This document shows positions 45,554 through 54,586 of a stretch of DNA of 64,000 nt, in pieces. The DNA is from an uncultured Clostridia bacterium. GTDB lineage: Bacteria; Bacillota; Clostridia; TANB77; CAG-508. How positions within the stretch are numbered: the first letter of the stretch is position 1; the number at the start of each line of letters is the position of its first letter. Under the pieces are notes generated by a model that ran no database searches, was not told the origin of the DNA, and was given only the letters and a program-made list of their open reading frames with translations. A program made the translations under genes and the position numbers. The stretch lies in NCBI GenBank assembly GCA_934167965.1, contig CAKPMJ010000004.1, forward strand, positions 62,001 to 126,000, written 5' to 3'.

Positions 45554-46543
45554 CTATTTTTCTAATTCTATACATGCAAAATTACAAAGTATTTCAGTTT
45601 CATCCTCTTTAAATTTTATTTGAACATACCCTCCATCTACTACTTTACTATCATTGGATAAACCTTTTTTGTCTTTATCAACTATGGTTACTTCTTTTGA
45701 AGTTGGTAGTACATTTATTAAGGTTCCTACTGTTGTATCATTTTTTACTCCTTTTAGTTTGTATGTATCTTGTCCACTATTATATTCAAATGAATATCCA
45801 CTACTAGCATCTAAAGATTTTATATATTCTTGTAATTCTGTGTAAAATCTTTTTAAGTCTTTACCAGAAAATTTTTTACTTTCTTTTTGGTTAATAGGTT
45901 TAGTCAATGGATTCACAGTTACAATTCCTGACAATTGACTCAAATCTTTAATGTTTAATTCGTTATCATTATATAAATTCATTGCCATTTTTTGAAAATC
46001 TTCAAAGTCACTTAATAAATAATAAAAACCTACTACTCTCTTTAAGCAAGTACTATCCTGAAGTCCTATTTCTCCATCACCATTAATGTCACCAAATAAT
46101 ACTGTTCTTGCAACTTCTTGCCCATCTTTTTGTACCGTCATTCCTGTTGATATATATGTATTTTCTTTATCTTCATCTTTTATTATCTCATCTTGTTTTG
46201 TTGCATAATTATATTTAGTTATAATCTTATATCCTTTGGGCAATTTATCTTCTAGGTCTTTTACTGACTCTACTGTTCTTTTGTTTTCTTTATCATACTC
46301 AAATCCTGTTATACATCCATGTTGATATTTATAACCACTATCAGTATTTAATGCCATTTCATAGCTTAGTAATGATCCCATTTCTTCTTTCTGTCCTTCT
46401 TCTGTTTTTGTCTTTGATTCTGCTGCTTTTCTTAATATTCCATTTTCTCCTGATAGCATTGCTATTGCTACTCCTGCTAAGATTAGTAATACTATTATTG
46501 TTATTACTAATGCTATTAATGTGATTCCTTTATTTTTTCTCAT
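45554..46543 (-). CDS. Pilin-dockerin protein P18
   Basis: 329 residues. Its first loop is the only one in cluster 3 with Gly rather than Cys at position 4 (DINGDGEIGLQD); second loop NLYNDNELNIKD. Module A with LDASSGYSFEYNSGQDTYKL and an end ILCNFACIELEK. Shares its front half with P17. Confidence 0.9.
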   Translation of the reverse strand: MRKNKGITLIALVITIIVLLILAGVAIAMLSGENGILRKAAESKTKTEEGQKEEMGSLLSYEMALNTDSGYKYQHGCITGFEYDKENKRTVESVKDLEDKLPKGYKIITKYNYATKQDEIIKDEDKENTYISTGMTVQKDGQEVARTVLFGDINGDGEIGLQDSTCLKRVVGFYYLLSDFEDFQKMAMNLYNDNELNIKDLSQLSGIVTVNPLTKPINQKESKKFSGKDLKRFYTELQEYIKSLDASSGYSFEYNSGQDTYKLKGVKNDTTVGTLINVLPTSKEVTIVDKDKKGLSNDSKVVDGGYVQIKFKEDETEILCNFACIELEK

Positions 46544-46570
46544 AATTTCTTTCTTCCTCTTTATAATTTA

Positions 46571-47563
46571 TTATTTGGTTTCTATAGTTGCAAATAAAAT
46601 GCTATAATCAACATCATCTTCAGTTTTAAATGTCCATTTTATATAATATCCAGTTGATACTACATTATTCTCAGCTACTTCTGCTCTATTCTCATCAAGA
46701 ATTTTCAATTCATTCGAATTTGGTAATTCACTTATTAATTCTCCTGCCTTTTTATCTTTTGAGATTCCTTTTATTTTATATACATCGTGTTTTTCATTGT
46801 ATTCAAATTCGTATCCAGTATCCTTATCTAACGAATTTATATATCCTTGTATTTTTGTGTTCCATCTTTTTATATCTTTAGGTAATGTCTTAATACTTCT
46901 ATTCTGATCAATATCGCCACCATGATTAATGTATGAAGTTAATGCATTTAAATCTTTTTTATTCAATTCATCATCATCATGCACATTCCCTGCCAATCTT
47001 TGAAATTCCTTTAACTCTAAAATATCATAATCACTCATATATTTATGTAAATTTCCTCTATCTATTGCATTTATTTTACCATTACATAGAAAATCACCAA
47101 ATAATACTGTCCTTGCCACTTCTTGTCCATTTTTTGTTACCGCCATCCCTGTTGCAATTTTTGTACTTTCTTTTTGACTTTCTTCAATTGCTTTATCTTC
47201 CCCAGTTTTAGTACTAGTATCAAAATCATATTCTAACGTTACTTTATATCCATATGGTAATGCTCTTTCTAATTTTGCAACAGTATCACCAACTGTAATT
47301 CCTGTTATATACCCGTTGCTACACTTATAGTTTGAATTTTTTGTTAAAAAATTTGTTGTTAACTCCATATCTGTTAATATTGCCTCTTCTTGTTTTTGAG
47401 CACTTTCGGTTTTTGTCTTAGCTTCTGCTGCCTTTTTTAATATTCCATTTTCTCCTGATAGCATCGCTATTGCTACTCCTGCTAAAATTAGTAATACTAT
47501 TATTGTTATTACTAGCGCTATTAATGTAATCCCATTATTTTTTCCTAATTTTGAATTTTTCAT
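46571..47563 (-). CDS. Pilin-dockerin protein P19
   Basis: 330 residues, start MKNSKLGKNNGITL with GGAGAG upstream. Loops DFLCNGKINAID and NVHDDDELNKKD. C-terminus of the P14 sub-type (WNTKIQGYINSLDKDTGYEF ... FATIETK). First gene of cluster 3 behind leader L5. Confidence 0.9.
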   Translation of the reverse strand: MKNSKLGKNNGITLIALVITIIVLLILAGVAIAMLSGENGILKKAAEAKTKTESAQKQEEAILTDMELTTNFLTKNSNYKCSNGYITGITVGDTVAKLERALPYGYKVTLEYDFDTSTKTGEDKAIEESQKESTKIATGMAVTKNGQEVARTVLFGDFLCNGKINAIDRGNLHKYMSDYDILELKEFQRLAGNVHDDDELNKKDLNALTSYINHGGDIDQNRSIKTLPKDIKRWNTKIQGYINSLDKDTGYEFEYNEKHDVYKIKGISKDKKAGELISELPNSNELKILDENRAEVAENNVVSTGYYIKWTFKTEDDVDYSILFATIETK

Positions 47564-47642
47564 TTTAATCTCTCCATTTCTTATTTCAACCTTAATTTTA
47601 GCCTATTTTATTCTATTTAAATAATAACATATTCAACATTCT

Positions 47643-47670
47643 TTTTACAGTGATTTTTATTCATACTTTA
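47643..47670 (-). other. Conserved MNKNHCK element after leader L5
   Basis: Reads MNKNHCKKNVEYVII then stops, about 60 bases before P19. Confidence 0.65.
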
Positions 47671-47724
47671 TATTTTTTTGATGATGTCAAAAGCGAACAT
47701 ACATATTGACATACATCACAAAAA

Positions 47725-47778
47725 GACAGTATAAATTCATTCGGTATTACTATAATTACCGAATGGCTTTATACTGTC
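47725..47778 (-). terminator. Leader L5 hairpin/attenuator upstream of cluster 3
   Basis: Minus strand GACAGTATAAA...ATTCGGTA pairs with TACCGAAT...TTTATACTGTC, then TTTTTG. Perfect inner and outer stems; base changes relative to L1 and L4 are compensated. Confidence 0.85.
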
Positions 47779-47801
47779 TTTTATTCTTTTATATTCTTCT
47801 A

Positions 47802-47879
47802 TTAAATTACTTGTGTGTGTGTGTGTGTGTGTGTGTGTACTCTCGCAAGGCTTTTAGTCTTTTCAATTCTTATTATCAT
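47802..47879 (-). CDS. Leader ORF L5, short (out-of-hairpin) phase
   Basis: 25 codons: MIIRIEKTKSLARV, (HT)4 from the TG tract, QVI, stop 24 bases before the hairpin. AAAGGAG lies 9 bases before the ATG. Losing one dinucleotide would give TSNLIEEYKRIKDSIK, then PFGNYSNTE and a stop inside the hairpin, fully open. Confidence 0.65.
   Translation of the reverse strand: MIIRIEKTKSLARVHTHTHTHTQVI
47812..47838. repeat. (TG)13.5 dinucleotide tract inside leader ORF L5
   Basis: 27 bases of alternating TG on the plus strand. Confidence 0.97.
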
Positions 47880-47911
47880 TCGTTTTTCTCCTTTTTTCTT
47901 TCCTAGAAATT

Positions 47912-47940
47912 ATATTACCATTACTGCAATTTTTTGTCAA
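47912..47940 (-). promoter_or_regulatory. Promoter of leader L5
   Basis: Minus strand TTGACA (47940-47935), 17-base spacer, TAATAT (47917-47912). Confidence 0.8.
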
Positions 47941-48010
47941 TATTTTTCATCCAAATTTTATATTATAAACTTTAAGAATAGAAAAATATAAACAGTAGAG
48001 AACCCTATAT

Positions 48011-48148
48011 CGGTTCCTCAGTGAACTTTGGGACACATCTTACCATATTTCAAAACATGAGAAAACACCTTATAAATCAACTACTTCCAAAGATTTCATG
48101 AATTTATAAGATGTGTCCCAAAGTTCACTGAGGAACCGTCCCCAAATT
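48011..48148. repeat. Large palindrome, right border of cluster 3
   Basis: Perfect 32-base arms (48011-48042 and 48107-48138), core GGTTCCTCAGTGAAC, extended by GTCCCC on one side. Same type as the 40094 element. The right arm supplies the last codons and stop of spoIVB. Confidence 0.85.
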
Positions 48149-49393
48149 AATTAAATTTTTTATCATTAGATCTCCAAAGATTCCATATCCCTGTGTAGGA
48201 TCATTCACAAGAACATTAGTGACTGCTCCAATAAACTTTCCATTTTGGATAATAGGGCACCCACTCATTCCTTGAATTATTCCTCCTGTCTTATTAAGCA
48301 ACTCATCATCTGTAACTTTTATCAGCATACTTTTATTATCATAATTATTATTAATATTTATTTTTTCAATTTCAATATTATATTCTTTTGTTGTAATATT
48401 ATCTAATGAACACAATATAGTAGCTTTTCCTAATTTTATTTCATCACGCATTGCAACTTGCATTTTGTTTGTATTACTTAAGTTTACTGCAGAAATATCT
48501 TCTATTACTCCATAAATTCCCAAATTCGTGTTTTTATATATCTTTCCAATTTCATTTTGATTTTCTATAGTTCCTTGTATTTTTCCTGGATTTCCTTTCT
48601 TCCCTTTTATTATTGATACAATTTTTGTTGTTATAAAATCTCCATTTGCAATATTTATTAATTCTCCTGTGTCTATATCTGAAATTCCATGCCCTAATGC
48701 TGCAAATTTATTAGTTGATGGCTCATAAAATGTCATTGTGCCAATTCCTGCCGCACTATCTCTAACCCATAAACCTAATTTGTACTCATTTTTGCTTGTC
48801 TGTACTGGTTTTATATTACATTCTAAAGTTTCACCATCCCTAACATATACTACTTCTAAATTTTCTCCTTTTGAATTATTTACTACCTTTAGAAGTCCGT
48901 CTGTATCTGAAATATAATTATCTCCTATTTCTATGATTCTATCTCCCTCTTGAATTCCTGTGTTTTCATATGGTTTGTATTTCTCATTGTCTAATCCTTT
49001 TATTTCCGACATTCCAACTACTAAAACTCCACTAGTATACAGCTTTAGTCCTGCAACTTGTCCTATTGGTACTACTGTTGCTCTTTCAATTACACTTACA
49101 TTTACCTCTTTTACTGTTACAGAATTAAACAATTTTACCTTTACATTTGTATTTCCTAAAACGCTCTCTTGATCAGTTTGATTTTCTTCTGAGCTTGCTG
49201 AGGTCAAAATTGATTTATACTGTTTTTCTTCTGTTTGTAGTGTCAATCCAAATAATGTTTTTATTCTCAAATTTTCTCCTTCAAATAGAATTGCACTTTC
49301 TGGTATGGCATCTATTGCACATACATATACATACGTGCATAATAAAATGCACAAAATAAAAGCAATAATTAAATTTTTTCTGGTTTTTTTCAT
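48125..49393 (-). CDS. spoIVB: SpoIVB serine peptidase
   Basis: 422 residues from the ATG at 49393 (GAAGGTG upstream). N-terminal membrane anchor (LIIAFILCILLCTYVYVCAI), a PDZ domain at about 100-185 (SVIERATVVPIGQVAGLKLY, NTGIQEGDRIIEIGDNYISD), and an S55 peptidase domain with LGHGISDIDTG (His) and GIIQGMSGCPIIQNGKFIGA (Ser). SpoIVB is secreted from the forespore and triggers pro-sigma-K processing. The end is abnormal: after DPTQGYGIFGDLMIKN the last residues (NLGTVPQ) and the stop are encoded by the palindrome at 48011-48148. Activity may still be retained, since the catalytic residues are upstream. Confidence 0.92.
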   Translation of the reverse strand: MKKTRKNLIIAFILCILLCTYVYVCAIDAIPESAILFEGENLRIKTLFGLTLQTEEKQYKSILTSASSEENQTDQESVLGNTNVKVKLFNSVTVKEVNVSVIERATVVPIGQVAGLKLYTSGVLVVGMSEIKGLDNEKYKPYENTGIQEGDRIIEIGDNYISDTDGLLKVVNNSKGENLEVVYVRDGETLECNIKPVQTSKNEYKLGLWVRDSAAGIGTMTFYEPSTNKFAALGHGISDIDTGELINIANGDFITTKIVSIIKGKKGNPGKIQGTIENQNEIGKIYKNTNLGIYGVIEDISAVNLSNTNKMQVAMRDEIKLGKATILCSLDNITTKEYNIEIEKININNNYDNKSMLIKVTDDELLNKTGGIIQGMSGCPIIQNGKFIGAVTNVLVNDPTQGYGIFGDLMIKNLINLGTVPQ

Positions 49394-49467
49394 TTTTTTC
49401 ACCTTCAAATTTATTATTGCTTTTTATTTATTTTTTTATTTATAAAATTTTTGTAAATTTTTTATTT

Positions 49468-50490
49468 TTATAATTGTTTCCTTGCTTTTTCATCTAATGT
49501 GTCTAGTGTATCTAATGCTTTTCCTGTACCTAAAGCTACACATGATACTGTATCTTGAGCAATCATAACATTTATTCCTGTTTCTTTTTGGATTAATTTA
49601 TCTAATCCATCAATTAAACATCCTCCACCTGTCATATATATTCCTTTATCACTTATATCGGCTGCAAGTTCTGGTGGTGTTCTTTCTAATACTGAATGCA
49701 CTGCATCTACTATCATCATTGCTGGTTCTTGTAATGCTTCTAACATTTCACTTGAATGTATTGTTATTGTAGATGGAAGTCCTGTAATTAAATCTCTACC
49801 TCTAACATCCATTTCTACATCTTGTATTTTTGGAAATACACATCCAATATTGACTTTTAGGTCTTCTGCAGTTCTTTCTCCTACCATTATGTTGTATTTC
49901 TTTTTTAAGAATTTTATTATATATTCATCAAATTTATCCCCAGCAACTTTTATAGATGTACTTACAACTGATCCTCCTAATGATATTACTGCTATGTCTG
50001 TTGTGCCTCCACCAATATCAACTACCATATTTCCACATGCTTTTGATATATCAATTCCAGCTCCTATTGCAGCAGCTATTGGCTCCTCAATTAGGTATAC
50101 TTTTCTTGCTCCTGCTTGTGTTGCTGCATCTATTACTGCCTTTTTTTCCACCTCAGTTACTCTTGATGGTATACATATCATTATTCTTGGTGAAAATAAT
50201 CCTTTTCCACCTACTTTGCTTATAAAATATTTTAGCATTTTTTCTGTTACTGTATAATCTGATATTACTCCATCTCTTAAAGGTCTTGTTGCAACTATAT
50301 TTCCGGGTGTTCTTCCTAGCATTCTTCTTGCTTCATTTCCAACTGCTACAACATCTCCTGTATTATTGTCTACTGCTACTACTGATGGTTCTCTTAATAC
50401 TATTCCTTTTCCTTTTATATATGCAATTACTGTTGCTGTTCCTAAATCTATTCCTATATCTTGCCCTAATCCGAATTTGAACATGTTCAT
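49468..50490 (-). CDS. mreB: Rod-shape determining actin homologue MreB/Mbl
   Basis: 340 residues. Actin-like ATPase with phosphate 1 motif DIGIDLGTATVIAYIKG, phosphate 2 VVDIGGGTTDIAVISLGG and adenosine motif GIYMTGGGCLIDGLDKL. Assembles under the membrane to guide lateral wall synthesis. Not followed by mreC or mreD, so it may be the Mbl-like copy; upstream of spoIVB by 74 bases. Confidence 0.93.
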   Translation of the reverse strand: MNMFKFGLGQDIGIDLGTATVIAYIKGKGIVLREPSVVAVDNNTGDVVAVGNEARRMLGRTPGNIVATRPLRDGVISDYTVTEKMLKYFISKVGGKGLFSPRIMICIPSRVTEVEKKAVIDAATQAGARKVYLIEEPIAAAIGAGIDISKACGNMVVDIGGGTTDIAVISLGGSVVSTSIKVAGDKFDEYIIKFLKKKYNIMVGERTAEDLKVNIGCVFPKIQDVEMDVRGRDLITGLPSTITIHSSEMLEALQEPAMMIVDAVHSVLERTPPELAADISDKGIYMTGGGCLIDGLDKLIQKETGINVMIAQDTVSCVALGTGKALDTLDTLDEKARKQL

Positions 50491-50627
50491 CTTCCCTTCA
50501 TATCTTTATTGCATTATTATTACAAAATCATTACGATTATATTACATTTTTTAAAATTTTTCAATACATTTCACAAAATTTAACAAAAAAGAAAAGCAAT
50601 ATTTATTATATCACTTTCCTCTCAATT

Positions 50628-51977
50628 TTATTTAAAATGATTTCCTTTACTTCTATTACGCCTTTTTGCTGTTTTTTCAACTTTTTCCTCTTTCTCTTCT
50701 TGTAACATTTTTGGTAATCTATCTTCTTCCTTATCATTTTCAAATTCTTTTTCAATTATTTTATTTTTCTTAGTAGTAAATATTACTATCAATACAATTA
50801 TTACTATAATAGTTGCAATAATAATTATTTTTTTCATTAGTGCTTTTTGATTTGCATTTTTAAAAAAGCTATTAACTTCTGTTAAATCAACTTGCTCTTC
50901 TTTTAAATTTGCAAATATTTGATATGTAGCAATATTTTCCTTTTTACTGTTATATACTAATAATGTAATTACATTTTCTCCAAGTTTTAAATTTTCATTT
51001 CCTACAACTTCTACAGTTATATCATCACTTGTTTTTTCTGTTTTTATATCTAATGTTTTTTTATCACTTGGTGCATCTACATTATATTCATAATTATCTT
51101 GAGAAAATGATGGATTTAAAGTAACCCCACTTATTTCTAGATTAGATAATCCATCTTTCTTTGTTTCTGCCGGAGTTTCATCTACTTTATTTTCAACTGT
51201 ATTTTCTTCTGGTTCTTTTTCTTCTTGCTTTTCTTCTCTTTTTATATTTAAAACATACGTCTTTGTAGTTTTTTTATCTTCTGCTGTAACCTTTATTGCA
51301 AATGTATTTTTTCCAACTTTTAGATTTCTATTTCCTGTTCCAGTTACTGTTGCTTTAGAATCTGTTGGATCTGCATAAATCTTTACTTTACTTACTGAGT
51401 TTGGAACTTTTACTGAATAATTCAAAGTCATCTTCCTAAAACCTGAAAAATCATTTGGTGTTATTCCTAGATTTTTTAATGTTGCAATATTTGATTTTTT
51501 ATTTTCATTATTATCATTATTATTGTTAGATGAATTACTTGTATTGTTGTTATTGTTACTATTGTTTGTTGTAGATGGCTTATTTGAAGTGTTACTGCTA
51601 CTGTCTGTTACTGTTACTTTTATAGATTTTGTTCCTGTAACTTCTTTAGCCGAACTATCTGCAACATCTTCTGCTTTAACACTTATTGTAGCTGTTCCTT
51701 TTGCCTTAGCTTTAATTGTTATTGTTGCTTTACTTTCAAGCCAACCAGTTTTAGACATGCTAACTGTAGCAACACTTGTGTTTGAAGAAGAGATTACAAA
51801 AACTCCTTCACAATTCTTCAAGTTAATTGTAAAAGTTGTAGATTTTCCTTTTTCTAAACTAATACTACTTTTACTTATGCTAAAACTACCTGATGCTGCA
51901 TAACTATTTATATTTCCAAAAGTCAAAATACTAAACAGCAGTATTGTAGACATTATTATAACCTTTTTTAATTTCAT
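50628..51977 (-). CDS. Surface protein with Big2-like and cadherin-like domains and a C-terminal membrane anchor
   Basis: 449 residues from the ATG at 51977 (AAAGGAAT upstream). Signal peptide to about 28 (SYAAS), a bacterial Ig (Big2)-like domain (SISLEKGKSTTFTINLKN ... KGTATISVKAEDVAD), a 40-residue Asn/Ser linker, and two cadherin-like beta-sandwich domains (NYSVKVPNSVSKVKIYADPT ... KTYVLNIKREE; FSQDNYEYNVDAPSDKKTLD ... YQIFANLKEE). A membrane helix (KIIIIATIIVIIVLIVIFTT) and a basic cytoplasmic tail close it. It directly follows the dockerin-bearing glucosaminidase, so it is a candidate surface partner; no clear cohesin was recognised. Confidence 0.85.
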   Translation of the reverse strand: MKLKKVIIMSTILLFSILTFGNINSYAASGSFSISKSSISLEKGKSTTFTINLKNCEGVFVISSSNTSVATVSMSKTGWLESKATITIKAKAKGTATISVKAEDVADSSAKEVTGTKSIKVTVTDSSSNTSNKPSTTNNSNNNNNTSNSSNNNNDNNENKKSNIATLKNLGITPNDFSGFRKMTLNYSVKVPNSVSKVKIYADPTDSKATVTGTGNRNLKVGKNTFAIKVTAEDKKTTKTYVLNIKREEKQEEKEPEENTVENKVDETPAETKKDGLSNLEISGVTLNPSFSQDNYEYNVDAPSDKKTLDIKTEKTSDDITVEVVGNENLKLGENVITLLVYNSKKENIATYQIFANLKEEQVDLTEVNSFFKNANQKALMKKIIIIATIIVIIVLIVIFTTKKNKIIEKEFENDKEEDRLPKMLQEEKEEKVEKTAKRRNRSKGNHFK

Positions 51978-51993
51978 ATTTTTATTCCTTTCT

Positions 51994-53424
51994 TTATTTC
52001 GATTGCGGTCTAACTGATGCATTCTCCGGCATTGACTCATATACTGGTATTATAAATGTATATGGATAATCTACAGCATCTATATTTTTTAGTATTGTTT
52101 TTAATTTAGTTCCTTGGTTTTGGGCATATAACAAATCTTGTGCATATTGATGTGTATAATATGAATATCCTTTTGTTGTATTTACTACATTGAATTTTTC
52201 AAAATACATTGAATTTTGTCCTATTGATATATATCCATCTGCTATAAATTTTATTCCAGCATCTAAACATTTTTCAATTGTTGACCAATCTTCTGTTTTA
52301 GCTTTATCTAAAGCATTTTTTATTATGTCTTCTGTTGTTCTTCCTGTTGCTCTTATATTAAATATATTGTAGTAATATTTTTCACCCTCTAATTTGATGT
52401 CTGATTTTTTTAATATATAATTTTTTATTTCCATATAGTCTGTTGCTCTTACTCTTCCATCTTCATTTAAGTCTGCTGCTAACATTTGTGCATTGTCTAA
52501 TTTTGATTTTTGCAATATGTAATTTTTTATTTCCATATAATCTGTTGCTCTTATTTTTCCATCTTTGTTTATATCTCCAAGTACAGCTATTGTATATTTG
52601 TCTACTGTATACCCTGTTGTTACTTTAGCATTTTCGTCTTTAACTTCTTTTTTCTTTGTATTTTTTACTACATATTTTTTTCCTAAGTATTCTTCCAAAT
52701 TTTTTACTGTTGTTCCTAAAAGTACTGTTATTACTTTCTTGTTTTCATTTATTTTAAATTTCCCATTTCCTGAAGAGCCTAACATTTTAAATGTTGCTCC
52801 TCCTTTTTTTCCTTGTTCTTGTATTATTTTTGCTGCCACAAAATATGGATTTACACTGTATGCTTTACATGATGTCATTATTTGTTTTACATATGTATCT
52901 AGCTTACCATCATCTAAAAATGATCCTTCTAATATTTGCTTTACTGCTGATTGGTCATATTTTACATTTTCGTCATAAGATAGTTCTAAAAATTGAAACA
53001 AGTCTGTTTCATTTAAAGAATTTCTTGCATCCATCATATATGCTATAGCTTCTTTTGATGCGCAATACCATTCTCCTCCACTATATGTTTTATTTGCTCC
53101 ACAATCTTTACAAATCCAATCTACTCCATATATGCTTTTACTTACAACATTTACTCCGTGTTTTTCTATTTCTCCATTTACTACATCTTCCCAATTCAAA
53201 CCTGTATATAATACTTTGAAATTCCACTTTGGATGCTTTTCTTGCAAATCTTGTATCATTTCTTTTATTTTGGGATATTTTTTTTCGTCAATTTTATTTA
53301 TTTCACTACTTGTAGTTTGCTTTACTGTCGCTGCAGCATAGGTTTTAGTACAAAATAAACTTGCTGCAATTGATACTAGTATATTTATTATTAAAATAAT
53401 GGATAATATCTTCCTATTATTCAT
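51994..53424 (-). CDS. Secreted endo-beta-N-acetylglucosaminidase-like protein with internal dockerin
   Basis: 476 residues from the ATG at 53424 (AGAGGTG upstream). Signal peptide ending KTYAA. The front part (KYPKIKEMIQDLQEKHPKWN, WICKDCGANKTYSGGEWYCA, YFVAAKIIQEQGKKGGATFK) and the end (YYNIFNIRATGRTTEDIIKN, GYISIGQNSMYFEKFNVVNT, YAQDLLYAQNQGTKLK) form a split GH73-type glucosaminidase. Between them sits a textbook dockerin, DINKDGKIRATDYMEIKNYI and DLNEDGRVRATDYMEIKNYI. This is a far more canonical dockerin than those of the pilin family. Sixteen bases upstream of the Big2/cadherin-like gene. Confidence 0.88.
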   Translation of the reverse strand: MNNRKILSIILIINILVSIAASLFCTKTYAAATVKQTTSSEINKIDEKKYPKIKEMIQDLQEKHPKWNFKVLYTGLNWEDVVNGEIEKHGVNVVSKSIYGVDWICKDCGANKTYSGGEWYCASKEAIAYMMDARNSLNETDLFQFLELSYDENVKYDQSAVKQILEGSFLDDGKLDTYVKQIMTSCKAYSVNPYFVAAKIIQEQGKKGGATFKMLGSSGNGKFKINENKKVITVLLGTTVKNLEEYLGKKYVVKNTKKKEVKDENAKVTTGYTVDKYTIAVLGDINKDGKIRATDYMEIKNYILQKSKLDNAQMLAADLNEDGRVRATDYMEIKNYILKKSDIKLEGEKYYYNIFNIRATGRTTEDIIKNALDKAKTEDWSTIEKCLDAGIKFIADGYISIGQNSMYFEKFNVVNTTKGYSYYTHQYAQDLLYAQNQGTKLKTILKNIDAVDYPYTFIIPVYESMPENASVRPQSK

Positions 53425-53543
53425 TTTTAACACCTCTTTAGTTTTTAGTTTTCCATTAATAGTATATCATTTTCATGTTTCACAAGTCAACAAATTTAGA
53501 CAAGTTTATTTTTACATTTTTGTTACAAAATTTTCCTAAAAAC

Positions 53544-53570
53544 AAAAACAACTTGATTCAAGTTGTTTTT
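53544..53570 (-). terminator. Terminator of cluster 4
   Basis: AAAAACAACTTG/CAAGTTGTTTTT with a TTTTTGTTTTT run on the minus strand. Confidence 0.8.
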
Positions 53571-53574
53571 ATTT

Positions 53575-54528
53575 CTATAGGGCATAACAAATAAATACAT
53601 TTCTTCCATCACTAGACTTATGCATAATCATGTCATCAGGTTCTAAATTTTGATCTATTGTTTTTTCTTTTTTCTTTTCATCAGTAATGATTGTATTCTC
53701 ATTATCTCCTAATAAATTTAAAATATCGCCTACTTTAATTTCATTTGTTGTTCCTCTTAATATATATTCATCATATTCCGAATCATACTCTATACTATAA
53801 GTTGAATTTTTTAGTTTTTCCTTGTATATTTCTAAATATTTATTCTTTATGTTATTGTTTGTTTCTGATAGTAAATTTTTTATTTCAGATGCATAATAAT
53901 CTTGACTTATCTCTACTGTATTTACAGATGCTTGATTAATCATATCTACATCTTTTTGATTTATTATACCATTATGATCAACATCCGCAGCTACTAATTG
54001 ATATTCTTCTGGTTTAATATTTGTAGTAACTATTTGTAAGCAGTACATATAATCGTCAACATTTATTTCTCCTTGACTTCCAGTAACATCTCCAAATAAT
54101 ATCGTTCTTGCCACCGTTTTTCCGTTTTCCTGAACTGACATACCTGTTGCTATATTTTCATTTGCTTTATTTTCTATAGCTATGTCTTTTTTTTTATTAT
54201 AATCATATTTTAGATTTATTTCATATCCTATTTTCTTTAATTCTTTTTCAACATCTTCTACTTTGTCTCCCACTTTAAACCCTGTCATATAACCATTCTT
54301 TATTTTATATTTTATATTGTTTGTTATAAAATCTGTCGTTATTTCCATGTCTGATAATGTTGTTTCCTCTTGCTTTTGTCCTTCTTCTGTCTTTGTCTTT
54401 GCTTCTGTTGCTTTCTTTAATATTCCATTCTCTCCTGACAACATTGCTATTGCTACTCCTGCCAATATTAATAATACTATTATTGTTATTACTAGTGCTA
54501 TTAATGTTATTCCTTTGTTTTCTTTCAT
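53575..54528 (-). CDS. Pilin-dockerin protein P20
   Basis: 317 residues. First loop lacks both Cys and normal spacing (DVTGSQGEINVDD); second is DVDHNGIINQKD. The C-terminus is a unique variant (LSETNNNIKNKYLEIYKEKL, YSIEYDSEYDEYILRGTTNE, DDMIMHKSSDGRNVFICYAL). Last gene of cluster 4. Confidence 0.9.
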   Translation of the reverse strand: MKENKGITLIALVITIIVLLILAGVAIAMLSGENGILKKATEAKTKTEEGQKQEETTLSDMEITTDFITNNIKYKIKNGYMTGFKVGDKVEDVEKELKKIGYEINLKYDYNKKKDIAIENKANENIATGMSVQENGKTVARTILFGDVTGSQGEINVDDYMYCLQIVTTNIKPEEYQLVAADVDHNGIINQKDVDMINQASVNTVEISQDYYASEIKNLLSETNNNIKNKYLEIYKEKLKNSTYSIEYDSEYDEYILRGTTNEIKVGDILNLLGDNENTIITDEKKKEKTIDQNLEPDDMIMHKSSDGRNVFICYAL

Positions 54529-54586
54529 TTTATCCCTTCCTTTCTCTTTTATCTATTTATTTGTATTAAATATCTGTTTTTATAAG

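Noticed and set aside
40094..48148. The two large palindromes as ordinary terminators
   Set aside because: Arms of 28-32 bases, a shared GC-rich core and no U-run directly after the stem fit a repeat element better.
50628..51977. Big2/cadherin-like protein as a true cohesin scaffold
   Set aside because: The beta domains fit Big2 and cadherin-like folds; no cohesin signature could be recognised by eye, so it is only kept as a candidate partner.
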